DNA of 64,000 nucleotides from Thermosynechococcaceae cyanobacterium Okahandja (GTDB taxonomy: Bacteria; Cyanobacteriota; Cyanobacteriia; Thermosynechococcales; Thermosynechococcaceae), in contig CP136945.1 of NCBI GenBank assembly GCA_041530395.1, positions 992,001 through 1,056,000 on the forward strand, given 5' to 3'. The first letter of the stretch is position 1, and every line of letters starts with the position of its first letter. The notes beneath the pieces were generated by a model. That model was not told where the DNA came from, did not search any database, and saw only the letters and a list, made by a program, of their open reading frames with translations. A program made the position numbers and the translations under genes. This document shows positions 28,059 to 38,190 of this stretch, piece by piece.

Positions 28059-29062
28059 ATCAAATGGCAAAACAACAATTTAATTTTCCTCTAGCAACTT
28101 TTATAGTGGTGGCATACAATCAAGAAAACTATATTCGTGAAGCAATAGAAGGTGCATTTAGTCAAACCTATACACCGTTAGAAATCATTCTTTCTGATGA
28201 CTGCTCTACAGACAAAACTTTTAAAATCATGCAAGAAATGGCTTTTATGTACCGAGGTTCACATTTACTAAAAGTTAGAAGTACAAAACATAATCAAGGA
28301 ACATTTAATCATGTTCTTGAATGTATTTCAGAGGCACAGGGTGACCTTATCATACTAGCAGCAGGTGATGATATCTCTCATCCACAAAGAACAGCTCTTA
28401 TTGTAGACAAATGGATTCAGACACAATCTATGGCGTTGTATTCTGATTTTGTCGTCATTAATGCCAATTCTGAAAAAATTTTAAATAAAATAAACAATAA
28501 GCCTTTTCATAACGAACTTAGACATTGGTTTGCCCAAGAAAAGAATATTGCATTTATTCATGGCGCAACATCAGCATATGATAAGCAGATGTTTAGTTAT
28601 CTACCTAAATCTGATTCAGCAATTTATTCAGAGGATGTTATTTTTTCTTTTATTATTAACTTAAAAAAACTGAAATTTTCGCACATAAAAAAAGATTTAG
28701 TCAGTTACAGGCAGCACGAAAATGCAATATCAAATAACGCAAGTAAAACTCATGGAATTTCGGATATAAAAGAATTAGAAGTAAAATTATCTAAAATTGC
28801 TACATCAGAACTTGCTATAGTTAATTATATAAATAAACTTTATTCTACAAAAGATGCAAAATATAATTTTCTTAGGGACAAACTATTAAGCACACAAAGG
28901 TACTATACAATGGTTAAATTATGGATTTATATGTCAACATTAGATAGGTTGAAATACTTATTAAAATGTAGGCAACTTAGGGAAATTAAGTTTCTATTCC
29001 CTAGATTATTTGGCTTAAATTTTTTCGCATTTTTAAAGCTACTAATATTAAGGTTGAAGTAA
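28055..29062 (+). CDS. Family 2 glycosyltransferase
   Basis: A GT-A fold glycosyltransferase of 335 residues. The N-terminal domain shows [20 protein letters not shown] and [12 protein letters not shown] (nucleotide-sugar binding), then [12 protein letters not shown] with the DxD-like metal-binding aspartates. RQHENAIS near residue 225 fits the C-terminal end of the catalytic domain. The rest is Lys/Leu-rich and probably membrane-associated. Donor and acceptor sugars are unknown. The longest start is a GTG overlapping the aminotransferase stop; an ATG nine bases later is equally likely. It is very AT-rich and forms part of the continuous plus-strand operon. Confidence 0.85.
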   Translation: MNQMAKQQFNFPLATFIVVAYNQENYIREAIEGAFSQTYTPLEIILSDDCSTDKTFKIMQEMAFMYRGSHLLKVRSTKHNQGTFNHVLECISEAQGDLIILAAGDDISHPQRTALIVDKWIQTQSMALYSDFVVINANSEKILNKINNKPFHNELRHWFAQEKNIAFIHGATSAYDKQMFSYLPKSDSAIYSEDVIFSFIINLKKLKFSHIKKDLVSYRQHENAISNNASKTHGISDIKELEVKLSKIATSELAIVNYINKLYSTKDAKYNFLRDKLLSTQRYYTMVKLWIYMSTLDRLKYLLKCRQLREIKFLFPRLFGLNFFAFLKLLILRLK

Positions 29063-30135
29063 TGAATACTTCCGTGTCTATAATTCTGACATGTTACAAT
29101 CTTGAAGCATATATTGCAGAAGCAATTGAGTCGGTCTTTCAACAAACAGAAAAATGCATTCAATTAATCATTATTGACGACTGCTCCACAGATTCTTCAC
29201 CCAATATTATTGAGAGATACTATAAAATAATGGCTGTAAATAAAAGTATTGAAATCAACTATATCAAGAATGAAAAAAATTTAGGTGTTATGCTCTCTAC
29301 TCTGAAGGCTTTGAGCCTGTGCAAGAATGATATAGTCCTTTTTTTAGACGGCGATGATATTTGGCATAATACAAAGGTGGAATCTGTTGTTAAAAAGTTT
29401 GATGATGATTCAACTGTATTCGTTACACATGACGTATCTTATATAGATGCGAATTCAAAGAAAATTCGAATTCAGAGACCCAAATCTGTACAGCAGCTAA
29501 ATAATTTAACGAGCAAAAAATCAGCAAAGGAAATATCTGATATTATTAGAAAAGGTATAGTGTATCACAAAGATTATGTTTGGCTTGGTAGCGCGTTTGG
29601 CATAAATAAAAGTAAAATTTATTTAAGCGAATATATTCAGCTATGTTTAAATTTTCCTAAAATAGAGCTTTGCTATCAAGATTGGCCTTTAGCTGTTTGG
29701 GTGGCATGTATTTCATCCGAAACTCATAAGTTTGGTTACATTCCTGATTGCCTTATGTTATATCGACTACATTCATGTAATTATAGCAGCGATACTACAA
29801 CCTTGGATAAATTAACTAGGAATCTATATAAATCTTATTACACGGCAAGATTAATTAGAAAAATAGTTTTCAAGCTTTCTGATAACAAATCTCATAAAAA
29901 GTCTGCTGACATTTTAGTAAGGTATAGCAACTATAGAATTAAAACACTCAAATTACAACGAATTGAACTAATAAAATATTTATTAAAGAATATTTTATTG
30001 ATAATTTCTTTTCCCAACTCTATTAAGGAAATTACTAGACTAGTACTTTTATTTTTGTTTGGAGCTGATTTTTTAAATACAATAAAAAATATCATTAATA
30101 AATACATTGGAACTTTATTATTTTCTGGTAGATAG
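29062..30135 (+). CDS. Family 2 glycosyltransferase
   Basis: A 357-residue GT-A enzyme with SVSIILTCYNLEAYIAEAIE, LIIIDDCSTDSSPNI and the metal-binding FLDGDDIWHN. YRLHSCNYSSD near residue 235 ends the catalytic domain. The C-terminal third is basic with a hydrophobic patch (YLLKNILLIISFPNSI), suggesting membrane attachment. Specificity is unknown. Its ATG overlaps the previous stop by one base. With the preceding enzyme it is expected to extend the repeat unit on the cytoplasmic face of the inner membrane. Base composition is among the most AT-rich in the window. Confidence 0.85.
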   Translation: MNTSVSIILTCYNLEAYIAEAIESVFQQTEKCIQLIIIDDCSTDSSPNIIERYYKIMAVNKSIEINYIKNEKNLGVMLSTLKALSLCKNDIVLFLDGDDIWHNTKVESVVKKFDDDSTVFVTHDVSYIDANSKKIRIQRPKSVQQLNNLTSKKSAKEISDIIRKGIVYHKDYVWLGSAFGINKSKIYLSEYIQLCLNFPKIELCYQDWPLAVWVACISSETHKFGYIPDCLMLYRLHSCNYSSDTTTLDKLTRNLYKSYYTARLIRKIVFKLSDNKSHKKSADILVRYSNYRIKTLKLQRIELIKYLLKNILLIISFPNSIKEITRLVLLFLFGADFLNTIKNIINKYIGTLLFSGR

Positions 30136-30140
30136 TTAAT

Positions 30141-31268
30141 ATGGTTGACATTACAATTATCACTTTTGACTTACGTTGTGGAGGTCTAGAAAGAGCATTT
30201 CTTGATCTTGCTATACAGTTTATAAAGAAAAAATATAAAGTTGAATTTTTAGTTATGCAGAAATTTGGCTCCTTACTTGATGAAGCTGAAAAAATATGCA
30301 AAATATATTCTTTAGATATTAAGAAAATAAGATATATTAGAAAACCATTAGCCAGCTACTTATCATCTAGAAAGCCTAAGATTGTTTTAGTTGGAATGTG
30401 GCCATTAACAATTTTAGTGCCAATGATTGTAAAGATAAATAACTATTCAAATAGGTTAAAAACACGAGTATTAATTAGTGAACAGGTAATGTTATCAATT
30501 AAGGGCGATGATTGGAGGAAACCTTATTTTATGCATAGTTTTATAATGAGAGCTACAATGTTTTTGGGATATCGCCTATCAGATTATAGAGTTGCGACTT
30601 CATATGGTGTTTTAAGTGATATTGCCAGTCTGTCTTGTTTAAGTAAATCCAAATTTAATGTAATATACAATCCCTTGCGAAAGTTACCTATGCCAACCAA
30701 CAAAGAGCTAGAAATAGTTAATAACCTGTGGAAAAGTCCATTTGGTAATAGGATTTTGTGCGTAGCACGGCTGAAGCGTCAAAAAAATCACAAGCTACTA
30801 CTTGATGCCTTTTATATACTTTTTAATCAAAATTTACCAAACTTGTCTTTGATGATTGTAGGCGAAGGTGAATTGCAAAATGAATTGACTGATTACTGTA
30901 ATAATTTGGGTATTTCTGAGAAAGTAACCTTTGCAGGACTATGCATAAATCCAGCACCTTTTTATTGTACTGCAAATCTTTTTGCACTTTCTTCTGACTT
31001 TGAAGGCTTTGGTAACGTTTTAATTGAAGCTTTATCCATGGGTTTACCTGTTGTATCCACAGACTGTCCGAGCGGTCCAAGAGAAATTTTATCTGATGGA
31101 AAGTATGGTAAGCTAGTACCTGTGGGTAATGCTAACGCATTTGCAACTGCTATCATGGAAACGTTTGCTAATCCTCCTGACGCAGATTTCCTAAAGAAAC
31201 GAGCGAAAGATTTTGACTCCGAAAAAATTGCAGATCAATACTTGTCTATGATGTATCAAAATGAGTAG
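30141..31268 (+). CDS. Family 4 glycosyltransferase
   Basis: A retaining GT-B glycosyltransferase of 375 residues. The acceptor domain begins DITIITFDLRCGGLERAFLD, containing the GGxER turn. The donor domain has LCVARLKRQKNHKLLLDAF, MIVGEGELQNEL and ALSSDFEGFGNVLIEALSMG, followed by LPVVSTDCPSGPREIL, the E-x7-E motif and UDP-sugar-binding region of GT4. The layout resembles N-acetylgalactosaminyltransferases of O-antigen clusters, but the substrate is unproven. It is five bases after the previous gene and overlaps the next start by eight bases. Confidence 0.88.
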   Translation: MVDITIITFDLRCGGLERAFLDLAIQFIKKKYKVEFLVMQKFGSLLDEAEKICKIYSLDIKKIRYIRKPLASYLSSRKPKIVLVGMWPLTILVPMIVKINNYSNRLKTRVLISEQVMLSIKGDDWRKPYFMHSFIMRATMFLGYRLSDYRVATSYGVLSDIASLSCLSKSKFNVIYNPLRKLPMPTNKELEIVNNLWKSPFGNRILCVARLKRQKNHKLLLDAFYILFNQNLPNLSLMIVGEGELQNELTDYCNNLGISEKVTFAGLCINPAPFYCTANLFALSSDFEGFGNVLIEALSMGLPVVSTDCPSGPREILSDGKYGKLVPVGNANAFATAIMETFANPPDADFLKKRAKDFDSEKIADQYLSMMYQNE

Positions 31269-32463
31269 CAAAGTTCTCTATATTACTTATGATGGACTCT
31301 TGGAGCCGTTAGGGCAGTCTCAAGTTTTACGGTATCTTGAGCAACTCAGTAGCTCGTATAAGGTTTATATTCTTAGTTTTGAAAAAAGTTATGATTGGAA
31401 AAATGATAAAGAGCGAAATTATTTACAAGAACACATAAACTCAAAGCAAATTTATTGGATACCATTGAAATATCATAAATCCCCTACTGCTTTAGCTACT
31501 AGTTTTGATATTTTTCAAGGCTTTCTTACTGCTTTTCTTTTGGTTATTTTCAAGCGTATTAAGATCATTCATGCTAGAAGCTATGTACCTTCAACTATTG
31601 CACTAGTTCTGAAAAAAATATTAGGTATAAAATTTATTTTTGATATGCGTGGCTTTTGGGCTGATGAGCGTGTTGATGGTAGCCTTTGGTCAAAAGATAG
31701 CTATTTATATTTAGTGGCAAAATGGTTTGAAAAACAATTTCTTATCAATGCTGATTCAATTATTTCTCTAACGAAAGTGGCAATCCATGAAATTAGAAGC
31801 TATTCTTTTGCCGACAAGATAAAATCAGAATTCTATTGCATTCCAACATGTGTAGATTTGACTACTTTCCATGTAAGCAAAAATAATGCTCCCTGTGCAG
31901 AGATGATTACACTTGGTTATATTGGTTCTGTGAGCAGTTGGTATCTCTTTGAAGAAGTATTAGTCTTTTTTGATGCTTTTAAAAAACAATTATCTCAAAC
32001 TAATTTTATTATCCTGACTCGTAGTGATCATGATTTAGTTAAGAATTATATAAAAAAATTAGATTTGGAGTATCTCCCAATTAAGATTTTAGAAGTTCCT
32101 CACTCTCAAGTACCTAAAATAATTAGGCAAATGAACATCGGCATTTTTTTTAGAAAACCAGCCTACTCGAATCTTGCCTGTTCGCCGACACGCCTTGGTG
32201 AGTTTCTTGCTTGTGGAATTCCCTGTATAGTTAATGATGGAGTTGGTGATATGACAGAAATCATAAGAACTGAAAAAGTAGGGGTAGTCCTTAGGTGCTT
32301 TGATGATCTATCAATACTTAAAGCTATAGATGGTATACTTGACTTATTAAATGATAAAGAATTGAGTAAACGGTGTCGATATACAGCAGAAAAATATTTT
32401 TCACTTAAAGAAGGAGTTGAAAAATATAAAAAAATCTACTCTCAACTTGAAAATAAAGCATGA
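31261..32463 (+). CDS. Family 4 glycosyltransferase
   Basis: A GT-B glycosyltransferase of 400 residues. It starts KVLYITYDGLLEPLGQSQVL, a lead shared by a group of capsule and O-antigen GT4 enzymes. Other marks are FIFDMRGFWADERVDG in the acceptor domain and, in the donor domain, PTRLGEFLACGIPCIVNDGV with the EFxACG turn. The usual E-x7-E is replaced by a weaker version around GIFFRKPAYSNLACSPTRLGE (given approximately), so donor contacts may differ. The ATG overlaps the previous gene and its stop overlaps the next start. Sugar specificity is unknown. Confidence 0.85.
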   Translation: MSSKVLYITYDGLLEPLGQSQVLRYLEQLSSSYKVYILSFEKSYDWKNDKERNYLQEHINSKQIYWIPLKYHKSPTALATSFDIFQGFLTAFLLVIFKRIKIIHARSYVPSTIALVLKKILGIKFIFDMRGFWADERVDGSLWSKDSYLYLVAKWFEKQFLINADSIISLTKVAIHEIRSYSFADKIKSEFYCIPTCVDLTTFHVSKNNAPCAEMITLGYIGSVSSWYLFEEVLVFFDAFKKQLSQTNFIILTRSDHDLVKNYIKKLDLEYLPIKILEVPHSQVPKIIRQMNIGIFFRKPAYSNLACSPTRLGEFLACGIPCIVNDGVGDMTEIIRTEKVGVVLRCFDDLSILKAIDGILDLLNDKELSKRCRYTAEKYFSLKEGVEKYKKIYSQLENKA

Positions 32464-33542
32464 AAATCTTATTTCTCACAAAGTACGATCGTCGCGGAGC
32501 TAGCAGCCGTTACCGATATTTTCAGTATTATCAAGGGCTTGAAAAAGCTGGTTTTACATGTTATACAGCGGCACTATTTAATCAAAATTATGTTACTCAT
32601 CTATATCAAAATAGTTTTGTAAAATACCTAGATGCCTTACAAGCATTTTTTAGGCGCCTATTAATATTAAGGAAATTAAATCAATTTGACATTCTTGTAA
32701 TTGAGAAAGAGATATTTCCTTATCTTCCCATGGTTTTTGAAGGATTCATTAAGAATCTTGATTTTCCTATAATTATTGACTATGATGATGCTCTGTTTCA
32801 TCAATATGATCATCATAGATATAAAATTATCAGAAAGTTACTTGGCTCTAAAATTGCCTCTGTTATGAGGTGCGCAGATTTGGTAACAGTTGGTAATTCT
32901 TATCTGGCTGAATATGCGTTGAAAGCAGGTGCACAATGGGTTGAAATTCTCCCAACTATCATTGATTTGGACAAATATAGGAGCATCAAACAACATACCA
33001 ACACTAACGTAGTGAAAATTGCTTGGATCGGAACTCCAAAAACAGAACATTACCTTCAGGAAGTTGCTCCAGCTTTAGCACACGTAGCAACGAAATATCC
33101 GATTGAGTTGTATGTAATTGGTGGTCGTTCAACCAGAATTCGTGATGTTACTGTTAATATACGCCCTTGGACAGAAGAAACAGAAGTCAGTGAACTTCTA
33201 AAATGTGATATTGGTATTATGCCTTTACCTGATGAACCATGGGAACGTGGTAAATGTGGCCTAAAACTCATTCAGTATATGGCTTGTGGATTGCCTGTTA
33301 TTGCGTCACCAGTAGGTGTCAATAGTGAAATTATTGATCATGGTATTAATGGATTTCTTGCATCAAATGTAACAGATTGGGTTACTGCTTTTGAAGCTTT
33401 ATCTAAAGATGTGGAGTTGCGCTCAAAAATGGGTCAAGCAGGTCGTTGGCAAGTAGAAGAGCACTATTGTCTTCAAGTTACTACTCCCCAATTTATTCAT
33501 TTGCTAGAATTATTAATAGCTAACCAAAATAAGTTATGTTGA
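32460..33542 (+). CDS. Family 4 glycosyltransferase
   Basis: A 360-residue GT-B enzyme. The N-terminus KILFLTKYDRRGASSRYRYF has the basic turn usual for this group. IIIDYDDALFHQYDHH marks the acceptor domain, and KIAWIGTPKTEHYLQEV with IGIMPLPDEPWERGKCGLKL and IQYMACGLPVIASPVGVNSE the donor domain; the ERGKCGLK segment takes the place of the E-x7-E motif. It ends the run of tightly overlapping genes: 140 bases of AT-rich DNA with no gene separate it from the methyltransferase. Function in assembling the polysaccharide repeat unit is inferred from context. Confidence 0.87.
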   Translation: MKILFLTKYDRRGASSRYRYFQYYQGLEKAGFTCYTAALFNQNYVTHLYQNSFVKYLDALQAFFRRLLILRKLNQFDILVIEKEIFPYLPMVFEGFIKNLDFPIIIDYDDALFHQYDHHRYKIIRKLLGSKIASVMRCADLVTVGNSYLAEYALKAGAQWVEILPTIIDLDKYRSIKQHTNTNVVKIAWIGTPKTEHYLQEVAPALAHVATKYPIELYVIGGRSTRIRDVTVNIRPWTEETEVSELLKCDIGIMPLPDEPWERGKCGLKLIQYMACGLPVIASPVGVNSEIIDHGINGFLASNVTDWVTAFEALSKDVELRSKMGQAGRWQVEEHYCLQVTTPQFIHLLELLIANQNKLC

Positions 33543-33682
33543 TGTGGTGTCTATTGTATTTGAGGCTGTCTATATGAAAACTACAGGAGCTTTAGACAAA
33601 ATTATGTTTGATTTAATGGTAAATGAATTTGATATATTTATTCAGTATTAATAATCTTTTGAATTTTTGAGAGGTTACTGCT

Positions 33683-34528
33683 ATTAGTACTGGTGATTTA
33701 GAAGATAATGTTGATCTACAAACAGCACGGGGTTTCGGCGATGAGTGGTCGAGATTCCCCCAAGATAAGCTTGATCCTGAAATACGTGAGAAGGTTTTTT
33801 TAGATTATTTTTCGTTGTTTGATTGGTCTAGATTACCTCCTAATTCTATTGGTGCAGATATTGGTTGTGGCAGTGGCCGCTGGGCGCAAATTGTTGCACC
33901 AAGAGTTGGACATCTTCTGTTGATTGATGTTAGTGCTGAAGCACTTGAAGTTGCGAAAGCAAATCTACACGGCATGCCAAACGTTAGCTTTTATAAGGCA
34001 TCAGTTGGGTCACTTCCTATATGCGATAATTCTTTGGACTTTGCTTACTGTCTAGGGGTTATTCATCATGTACCGGACACTGCTGCGGCAATCAAATCCA
34101 TTGCAGTAAAGTTGAAGAAGGGAGCACCATTTTTAGTTTACCTATATTATCGATTTGATAATCGAGGCTGGGTTTACCACATTCTTTGGAGATTGAGTGA
34201 TCTGGTTCGTCGCCTTGTATCTCGATTGCCTTATGGCTGGCGTTACATTGTTAGTCAATTAATTGCAATATTTGTCTATTGGCCACTATCGAGAATGGCA
34301 GGATTGATGGAACGCTTAGGAAGGTGCCCTAATGACTGGCCACTTGCTTATTATCGCGACAAGCCTTTTTATATGCTAAGAACTGATGCTTTGGATAGGT
34401 TTGGTACGCGGTTGGAAAAGCGTTTTACGCAAGAGGAAATACGTTCTATGATGGCAAGTGCAGGCTTTGTAGATATTAAATTCTCTGATCATGCACCATA
34501 TTGGTGTGCGGTTGGCATAAAGGACTGA
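33683..34528 (+). CDS. Class I SAM-dependent methyltransferase, possible ATT start
   Basis: A methyltransferase of about 282 residues. The SAM-binding motif I is IGADIGCGSGRWAQIVAP, followed by LLIDVSAEALEVAK and FAYCLGVIHHVPDTAAA. The conserved lead TARGFGDEWSRF, then DPEIREKVFLDYFSLF, lies upstream of the first usable TTG (33815), so coding must begin earlier. Between the in-frame stop at 33668 and 33815 there is no ATG, GTG or earlier TTG. An ATT at 33683 sits 8 bases after GAGAGG, a well-placed ribosome site. Either ATT initiates, or the original ATG has mutated and expression is impaired. The family often modifies lipids or sugars in surface-polysaccharide loci. IS sequence starts 24 bases after the stop. 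Confidence 0.78.
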   Translation: MSTGDLEDNVDLQTARGFGDEWSRFPQDKLDPEIREKVFLDYFSLFDWSRLPPNSIGADIGCGSGRWAQIVAPRVGHLLLIDVSAEALEVAKANLHGMPNVSFYKASVGSLPICDNSLDFAYCLGVIHHVPDTAAAIKSIAVKLKKGAPFLVYLYYRFDNRGWVYHILWRLSDLVRRLVSRLPYGWRYIVSQLIAIFVYWPLSRMAGLMERLGRCPNDWPLAYYRDKPFYMLRTDALDRFGTRLEKRFTQEEIRSMMASAGFVDIKFSDHAPYWCAVGIKD

Positions 34529-34551
34529 CTTAGGCAGCTTGGCTCTTCGAC

Positions 34552-34572
34552 TCTTCTGGCTACATGGTGATA
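34552..34572. repeat. Left terminal inverted repeat of the IS relic
   Basis: Reads TCTTCTGGCTACATGGTGAT plus a final A. It is the inverted partner of 35762-35782 with two transition differences. Imperfect pairing indicates either natural IRL/IRR difference or age. Confidence 0.7.
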
Positions 34573-34579
34573 AAGATAG

Positions 34580-34738
34580 CTAATGACAGAAACAGGCGAG
34601 GAGTGGGGCACGGAAGTTATCAAAGTTAGCAAAACCGTAGGCTTGTCGTTTGATGAGTTTCAGTTTATTGTTAATCCCCTCCATGACAGCTCTTCTGGGT
34701 TTAGCGATTATCTTGAAAGTCAAGTAGATTGTGGTACG
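34580..34738 (-). pseudogene. ISL3-family transposase C-terminal fragment
   Basis: The minus strand encodes RAVMEGINNKLKLIKRQAYG, then FANFDNFR and a short end ACFCH. The EGxNNKxKxIKRxxYGFxNFxNFR pattern is the conserved C-terminus of ISL3-family transposases. The upstream part (FKIIAKPR) may still belong to it, but the catalytic DDE body is missing, replaced by IS110-type sequence from 34756. The fragment lies 8 bases inside the left inverted repeat, the expected place for the 3' end of an ISL3 transposase gene. Confidence 0.65.
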
Positions 34739-34755
34739 TGTGGTGGCTGCGGTTG

Positions 34756-35595
<840 letters not shown>

Positions 35596-35761
35596 TCAAG
35601 AGGAGAGCCTAGCTAAATCTCGGTGTTTGACACCTAGGGTAAACGGTCTTCCTCTCTGTCCTTAAGATACAAGGGTGAAAATAGCAGCATACTTAGAGAT
35701 TTTGCTATATCAAGTGTTTGAAAGGCTTACCTTAACTGGGTTACAAGCCATAAGTTGAACC

Positions 35762-35782
35762 TATCGCCATATAGCCAGAAGA
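35762..35782. repeat. Right terminal inverted repeat of the IS relic
   Basis: On the minus strand reads TCTTCTGGCTATATGGCGAT plus a final A, matching 34552-34572 at 19 of 21 positions. It ends six bases before the stop codon of the wzc-like gene. Confidence 0.7.
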
Positions 35783-35788
35783 ACCGTT

Positions 35789-38170
35789 CTAATGCATTCC
35801 CAATGCTTCTGTCTTTATTGGTAGAGGTGGCAAAATTTCTGCCCCAAGTGCCCGAGGTGTAGTCGTCCCATTGACCACAATACCTAGAACTTTATCCTGT
35901 AGGCCAAGATCGTATTCCTTGAGTGCTTTGGCAAAGGCCTCCTGCTTGGTTTTGCCAAGGCGAACCACAAATAACGCCTGATCCACACTCGCCAAGAGTC
36001 GATTGGTTTCAGCAAACGTTCCCATGGGTGCGGTGTCAACAATCACCAGATCAAAGGCCGCTTGAGCCGTGTGCAGAAGCGTATGCCAGTAAGCCGCACT
36101 GAGTAAGGACATGGGTTCCTGTTGCGGTTGCCCTGCCGTTAGTACCCACAGTCTCTCAGCATGGCTCGCTAAAAGACTAGACCATTCGGGCAAGGGTAAT
36201 GCGCCACTCAAGAGTTCAGCCAAACCGGATGTGTTCGCAATACCCAATGTTTGGTGCAGACCCGGCTGTCGTAAATTGGCATCAACGAGTAACACCCGCT
36301 TCCCGACAGCAGCAGCGGCCAGCGCTATATAGGCGGCAATCGTACTACGCCCTTCACCCGCTTGCGCTGAAGTAATGGCAAGGCTACGCTGTAAACCCAG
36401 TTGCTCAAGATGACTGAGGAGAAAGTAAAAACTTTCCTTGAAGGTGGGTGTTGCCCCCGCAAGGTGATGTTGCAGCCCCCAAAGGGTAAGAGGAGCTTCC
36501 AGACGATTAAACGAGTATTGATCAAACTCACTTGCCAGCGGCACCTGACCCACAATCGGCACGCGGGTGTTTTGGCGCACTTGGTCAACCTCTAAGAAGC
36601 GAGCATCCAGCAACTCTAGAACAAGGGCTAACGCAACACCTGTTCCTCCCCCTAAAATAAGAGCCACAGCCAAGGCAAGCAGCAGAGGCATTGTTGTGGT
36701 GTATTGCTCCGTATTATCAATATCCGAGAGCAACCGCCATGTGAAATCCTGCTGGGCAATTTGCAATTGTAGTGATTGGCGGGTTTGTAGTAACAGTTGC
36801 AGGGATTGCTGTGCCGCTGCCATTCGTTGCTCAATTTTGCGATAGGGATTCGCCAGCCGCGTAATGCGTTCTAGCTCTGAGCGCACGGCATCAATTTGCC
36901 GCGACAGTTCGGCATCCATTCGCTCTAAAGACTCCATCTCAACCTTAGCTTCAACATATTTGCCAATCAGGCCTTCGGACACAGTACTTTCATAGCCAAT
37001 TAAGGTTTCAGGATTAGGAACTCGACTTCGCTGGGCAATTTGTGCTGCTTCTCGTTTTAGTTGTGCTAGCAATAAACGCCGCTGCTCTTGCAAACTGCGC
37101 ACAATCGGTGAATTGGATTGTAAACGCCCCATCTCCTCAGCTAGCTGTTCTTGAGTATCAGTAAGCTTTTCAACCAATTTAGTGTAGTTTTGTGATGAAC
37201 TTAAGTTAGAAGCGACTAGAGCTTCAGTAGGCGACATTTGTAATTGCTGACTTAAAGACTCAAATGATTGGCGTGTGAATTCTAACTTGGTATCATTTTC
37301 GCTTTTGGCTTGCAATAGTGTTGACAGTTGTATTCGATAAGTATCGGCATCACTACCACCAGCTCCTCCAACAACTACTCCACCTGAACCAAACCCCCCA
37401 ACAGTATCAGGACGAAGCACTTGATTTTCAGATCGAAATTGATTTAGTTGATCTTCGAGATCATCAATTTGGTTTAGAGTCTTCTGAATTTCTTGGTTAA
37501 CATAGCGTAGATTCTGAAAGACTCGATCCTGCTTTTCTGCTTCATTAAATTGATTCAGTTCGTCCGCAATTAAATCCAGAACATCTCTTACTTTATTTTT
37601 GTTATTTGCTGCAACAGTGATTTGAATAACTTTGGAACTCGAAATATCATTAACTAGACGAGACCTGCTGACTCCATCAATCTGAATACTTTGACGAAAG
37701 GACTCATAGGTGTAATTGCTAGGATCTAGGTCAGGATTTTTCTCTAAAAACTTTTCATAAAGAGGCCTGAGCACTAAATCACTATTTAGAATCTGCACCA
37801 AGGTAGTAGTATCGCCGGCTGATTCTCCTGAGAGGAGTGGTAGGCTTGGCACTGATTGGATAAGGCTACGAATAGAATCTAAACTGGCACCAGTTCTGCC
37901 CCCTAGGGGTTTGATTGCCTCTACCTGTAGATAAATTGTGTGTTGATAACCTCTTAAAAATAGATGGTAGTAGCCTAAATATGCCACTGCAGTGACTATG
38001 CCAGCGATCGCCCCAGCTTTCCAGCGTCGCTTAAGGCCTGCCAGAAATTCACCAATGGTAATTTTATCGGCAGTGATTGGTTGTAGGAGGCTTACTGAGA
38101 TAGGATCAGGATCACTCATCACATCGCCCTCTTGACCCCGACCATTCGTGTAACGACTATCTAGTGACAT
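35789..38170 (-). CDS. Wzc/GumC-like polysaccharide chain-length protein with BY-kinase-type domain
   Basis: An inner-membrane polysaccharide copolymerase of about 793 residues. A first membrane helix (about residues 30-50, GAIAGIVTAVAYLGYYHLFL) precedes a Wzz-type periplasmic region with long coiled coils. The second helix is PLLLALAVALILGGGTGVAL, and the C-terminal cytoplasmic ATPase of the BY-kinase type follows. That domain has Walker A-prime VLLVDANLRQPGLH and Walker B DLVIVDTAP, but Walker A reads SAQAGEGRSTIA with Arg for the usual Lys, and the C-terminal tail (PLPIKTEALGMH) has no tyrosine cluster. Kinase activity is thus doubtful. Start 38170 has GAGG nine bases upstream; 38119 is a fair alternative. 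An IS relic abuts its stop codon. Confidence 0.87.
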   Translation of the reverse strand: MSLDSRYTNGRGQEGDVMSDPDPISVSLLQPITADKITIGEFLAGLKRRWKAGAIAGIVTAVAYLGYYHLFLRGYQHTIYLQVEAIKPLGGRTGASLDSIRSLIQSVPSLPLLSGESAGDTTTLVQILNSDLVLRPLYEKFLEKNPDLDPSNYTYESFRQSIQIDGVSRSRLVNDISSSKVIQITVAANNKNKVRDVLDLIADELNQFNEAEKQDRVFQNLRYVNQEIQKTLNQIDDLEDQLNQFRSENQVLRPDTVGGFGSGGVVVGGAGGSDADTYRIQLSTLLQAKSENDTKLEFTRQSFESLSQQLQMSPTEALVASNLSSSQNYTKLVEKLTDTQEQLAEEMGRLQSNSPIVRSLQEQRRLLLAQLKREAAQIAQRSRVPNPETLIGYESTVSEGLIGKYVEAKVEMESLERMDAELSRQIDAVRSELERITRLANPYRKIEQRMAAAQQSLQLLLQTRQSLQLQIAQQDFTWRLLSDIDNTEQYTTTMPLLLALAVALILGGGTGVALALVLELLDARFLEVDQVRQNTRVPIVGQVPLASEFDQYSFNRLEAPLTLWGLQHHLAGATPTFKESFYFLLSHLEQLGLQRSLAITSAQAGEGRSTIAAYIALAAAAVGKRVLLVDANLRQPGLHQTLGIANTSGLAELLSGALPLPEWSSLLASHAERLWVLTAGQPQQEPMSLLSAAYWHTLLHTAQAAFDLVIVDTAPMGTFAETNRLLASVDQALFVVRLGKTKQEAFAKALKEYDLGLQDKVLGIVVNGTTTPRALGAEILPPLPIKTEALGMH

Positions 38171-38190
38171 TAACCTGAACCTCACTACAG

